Of a stretch of DNA of 64,000 nucleotides, positions 63,664 through 64,000 are shown one piece after another; the first letter of the stretch is position 1; each line of letters begins with the position of its first letter. The position numbers and the translations under genes are program-made. The notes beneath the pieces are model-generated. The model saw nothing but the letters and a program-made list of their open reading frames with translations. It was not told the DNA's origin and searched no databases. This DNA is from Pantoea piersonii (lineage in GTDB: Bacteria; Pseudomonadota; Gammaproteobacteria; Enterobacterales; Enterobacteriaceae), in the NCBI RefSeq assembly GCF_003612015.1, contig NZ_RARB01000001.1, forward strand, positions 1,116,001 through 1,180,000, written 5' to 3'.

Positions 63664-64000
63664 TCACTCCAGGTAGGGCTTCAGCAGCGTTTCACTCCAC
63701 TGCATAAAGGCTCTGACGCGCTGCGACAGGTTACGCCGGTGCGCCACGACGAAAGACGCGCTAAGCGGCGCGGGACGCAGAGCAGGCAAAACTTCTACCA
63801 GCGTGCCGTTTGCCAGATGCGGCGCCAGCGCGGAATAGCCCGCCTGAATCAACCCCATCCCTGCCAGCCCCGCCTCATGATAGGTTTGTACGCTGTTAAC
63901 CTTCATCATGCCGGGTAACATCAGCGTCTTATACCCCTCGTTTACCGGATATTCCCACCCGTCAGGTTTCGACCCAAAATTCCTGATGTAGTGCACCATC
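63664..64000 (-). CDS. LysR-family regulator, C-terminal part
   Basis: The frame runs from the stop at 63664 to the window edge. It encodes the end of a LysR ligand-binding domain: EGYKTLMLPGMMKVNSVQTYHEAGLAGMGLIQAGYSALAPHLANGTLVEVLP, followed by SASFVVAHRRNLSQRVRAFMQWS. These segments (the loss-of-information GMGLIQ region, the L(V/A)EVLP strand) are typical of the group that includes YafC- and DmlR-like regulators. The helix-turn-helix lies beyond the window. Confidence 0.85.
   Translation of the reverse strand, partial: MVHYIRNFGSKPDGWEYPVNEGYKTLMLPGMMKVNSVQTYHEAGLAGMGLIQAGYSALAPHLANGTLVEVLPALRPAPLSASFVVAHRRNLSQRVRAFMQWSETLLKPYLE

Overview
The window looks like ordinary chromosome of an Enterobacterales member. 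Gene content and protein similarity (FNR, HrpA, PntAB, DgoRKAD, RstAB, Asr and YdgD are all close to E. coli but clearly divergent) together with the accessory gene mix suggest an Erwiniaceae-type bacterium such as Pantoea, Mixta or Erwinia; this placement is inference. There are no rRNA or tRNA genes, insertion sequences, prophage or CRISPR arrays that I can see.

Layout. 1-3 kb: start of rhaT (cut by the window edge), an unrecognised protein, the tiny membrane protein YoaK, the zinc-finger protein YbiI and aldA. 3-9.7 kb: a peptide-scavenging group made of an MHS-type symporter plus M20 peptidase operon, a LysR regulator, a DppA-like binding protein and peptidase T. 9.8-12.7 kb: an orphan basic-amino-acid binding protein, a YbdL-like aminotransferase and a divergent LysR regulator. 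12.7-20.2 kb: a chemoreceptor, a carboxylesterase, YdcJ (2-oxoadipate dioxygenase family), and an aromatic-acid transporter with a divergent PcaQ-like regulator.

20.2-31.6 kb: conserved core genes smrA, fnr, uspE, pntAB, ydgH, ydgI and rstAB. 31.7-35.5 kb: M32 carboxypeptidase, then asr-ydgU-ydgD (acid shock) with an RstA-box-like site, then an Ail/OmpX-like outer membrane protein. 35.7-47.7 kb: hrpA, azoR, the ydbH-ynbE-ydbL envelope operon (with a Pho-box-like sequence upstream), ldhA, a DUF333 lipoprotein and feoAB.

47.9-56 kb: an accessory signalling region with a small lipoprotein, a GAF/degenerate GGDEF/EAL protein, two more chemoreceptors, a DUF3606 protein, a small HTH protein, and an SDR/LysR divergent pair. 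56.2-59.8 kb: yaiL, an RluA-family pseudouridine synthase and four small exported proteins, including a lipoprotein with four 39-bp repeats and a candidate small RNA in between. 60.2-63.5 kb: the D-galactonate operon dgoRKAD with paired palindromic operators, without dgoT. The window ends inside another LysR gene.

I found no convincing new multi-gene system. The most useful new observations are regulatory: a Pho-box match in front of ydbH, the RstA-box next to its own rstAB genes, the DgoR operator pair, and several unexplained palindromes and a candidate sRNA.
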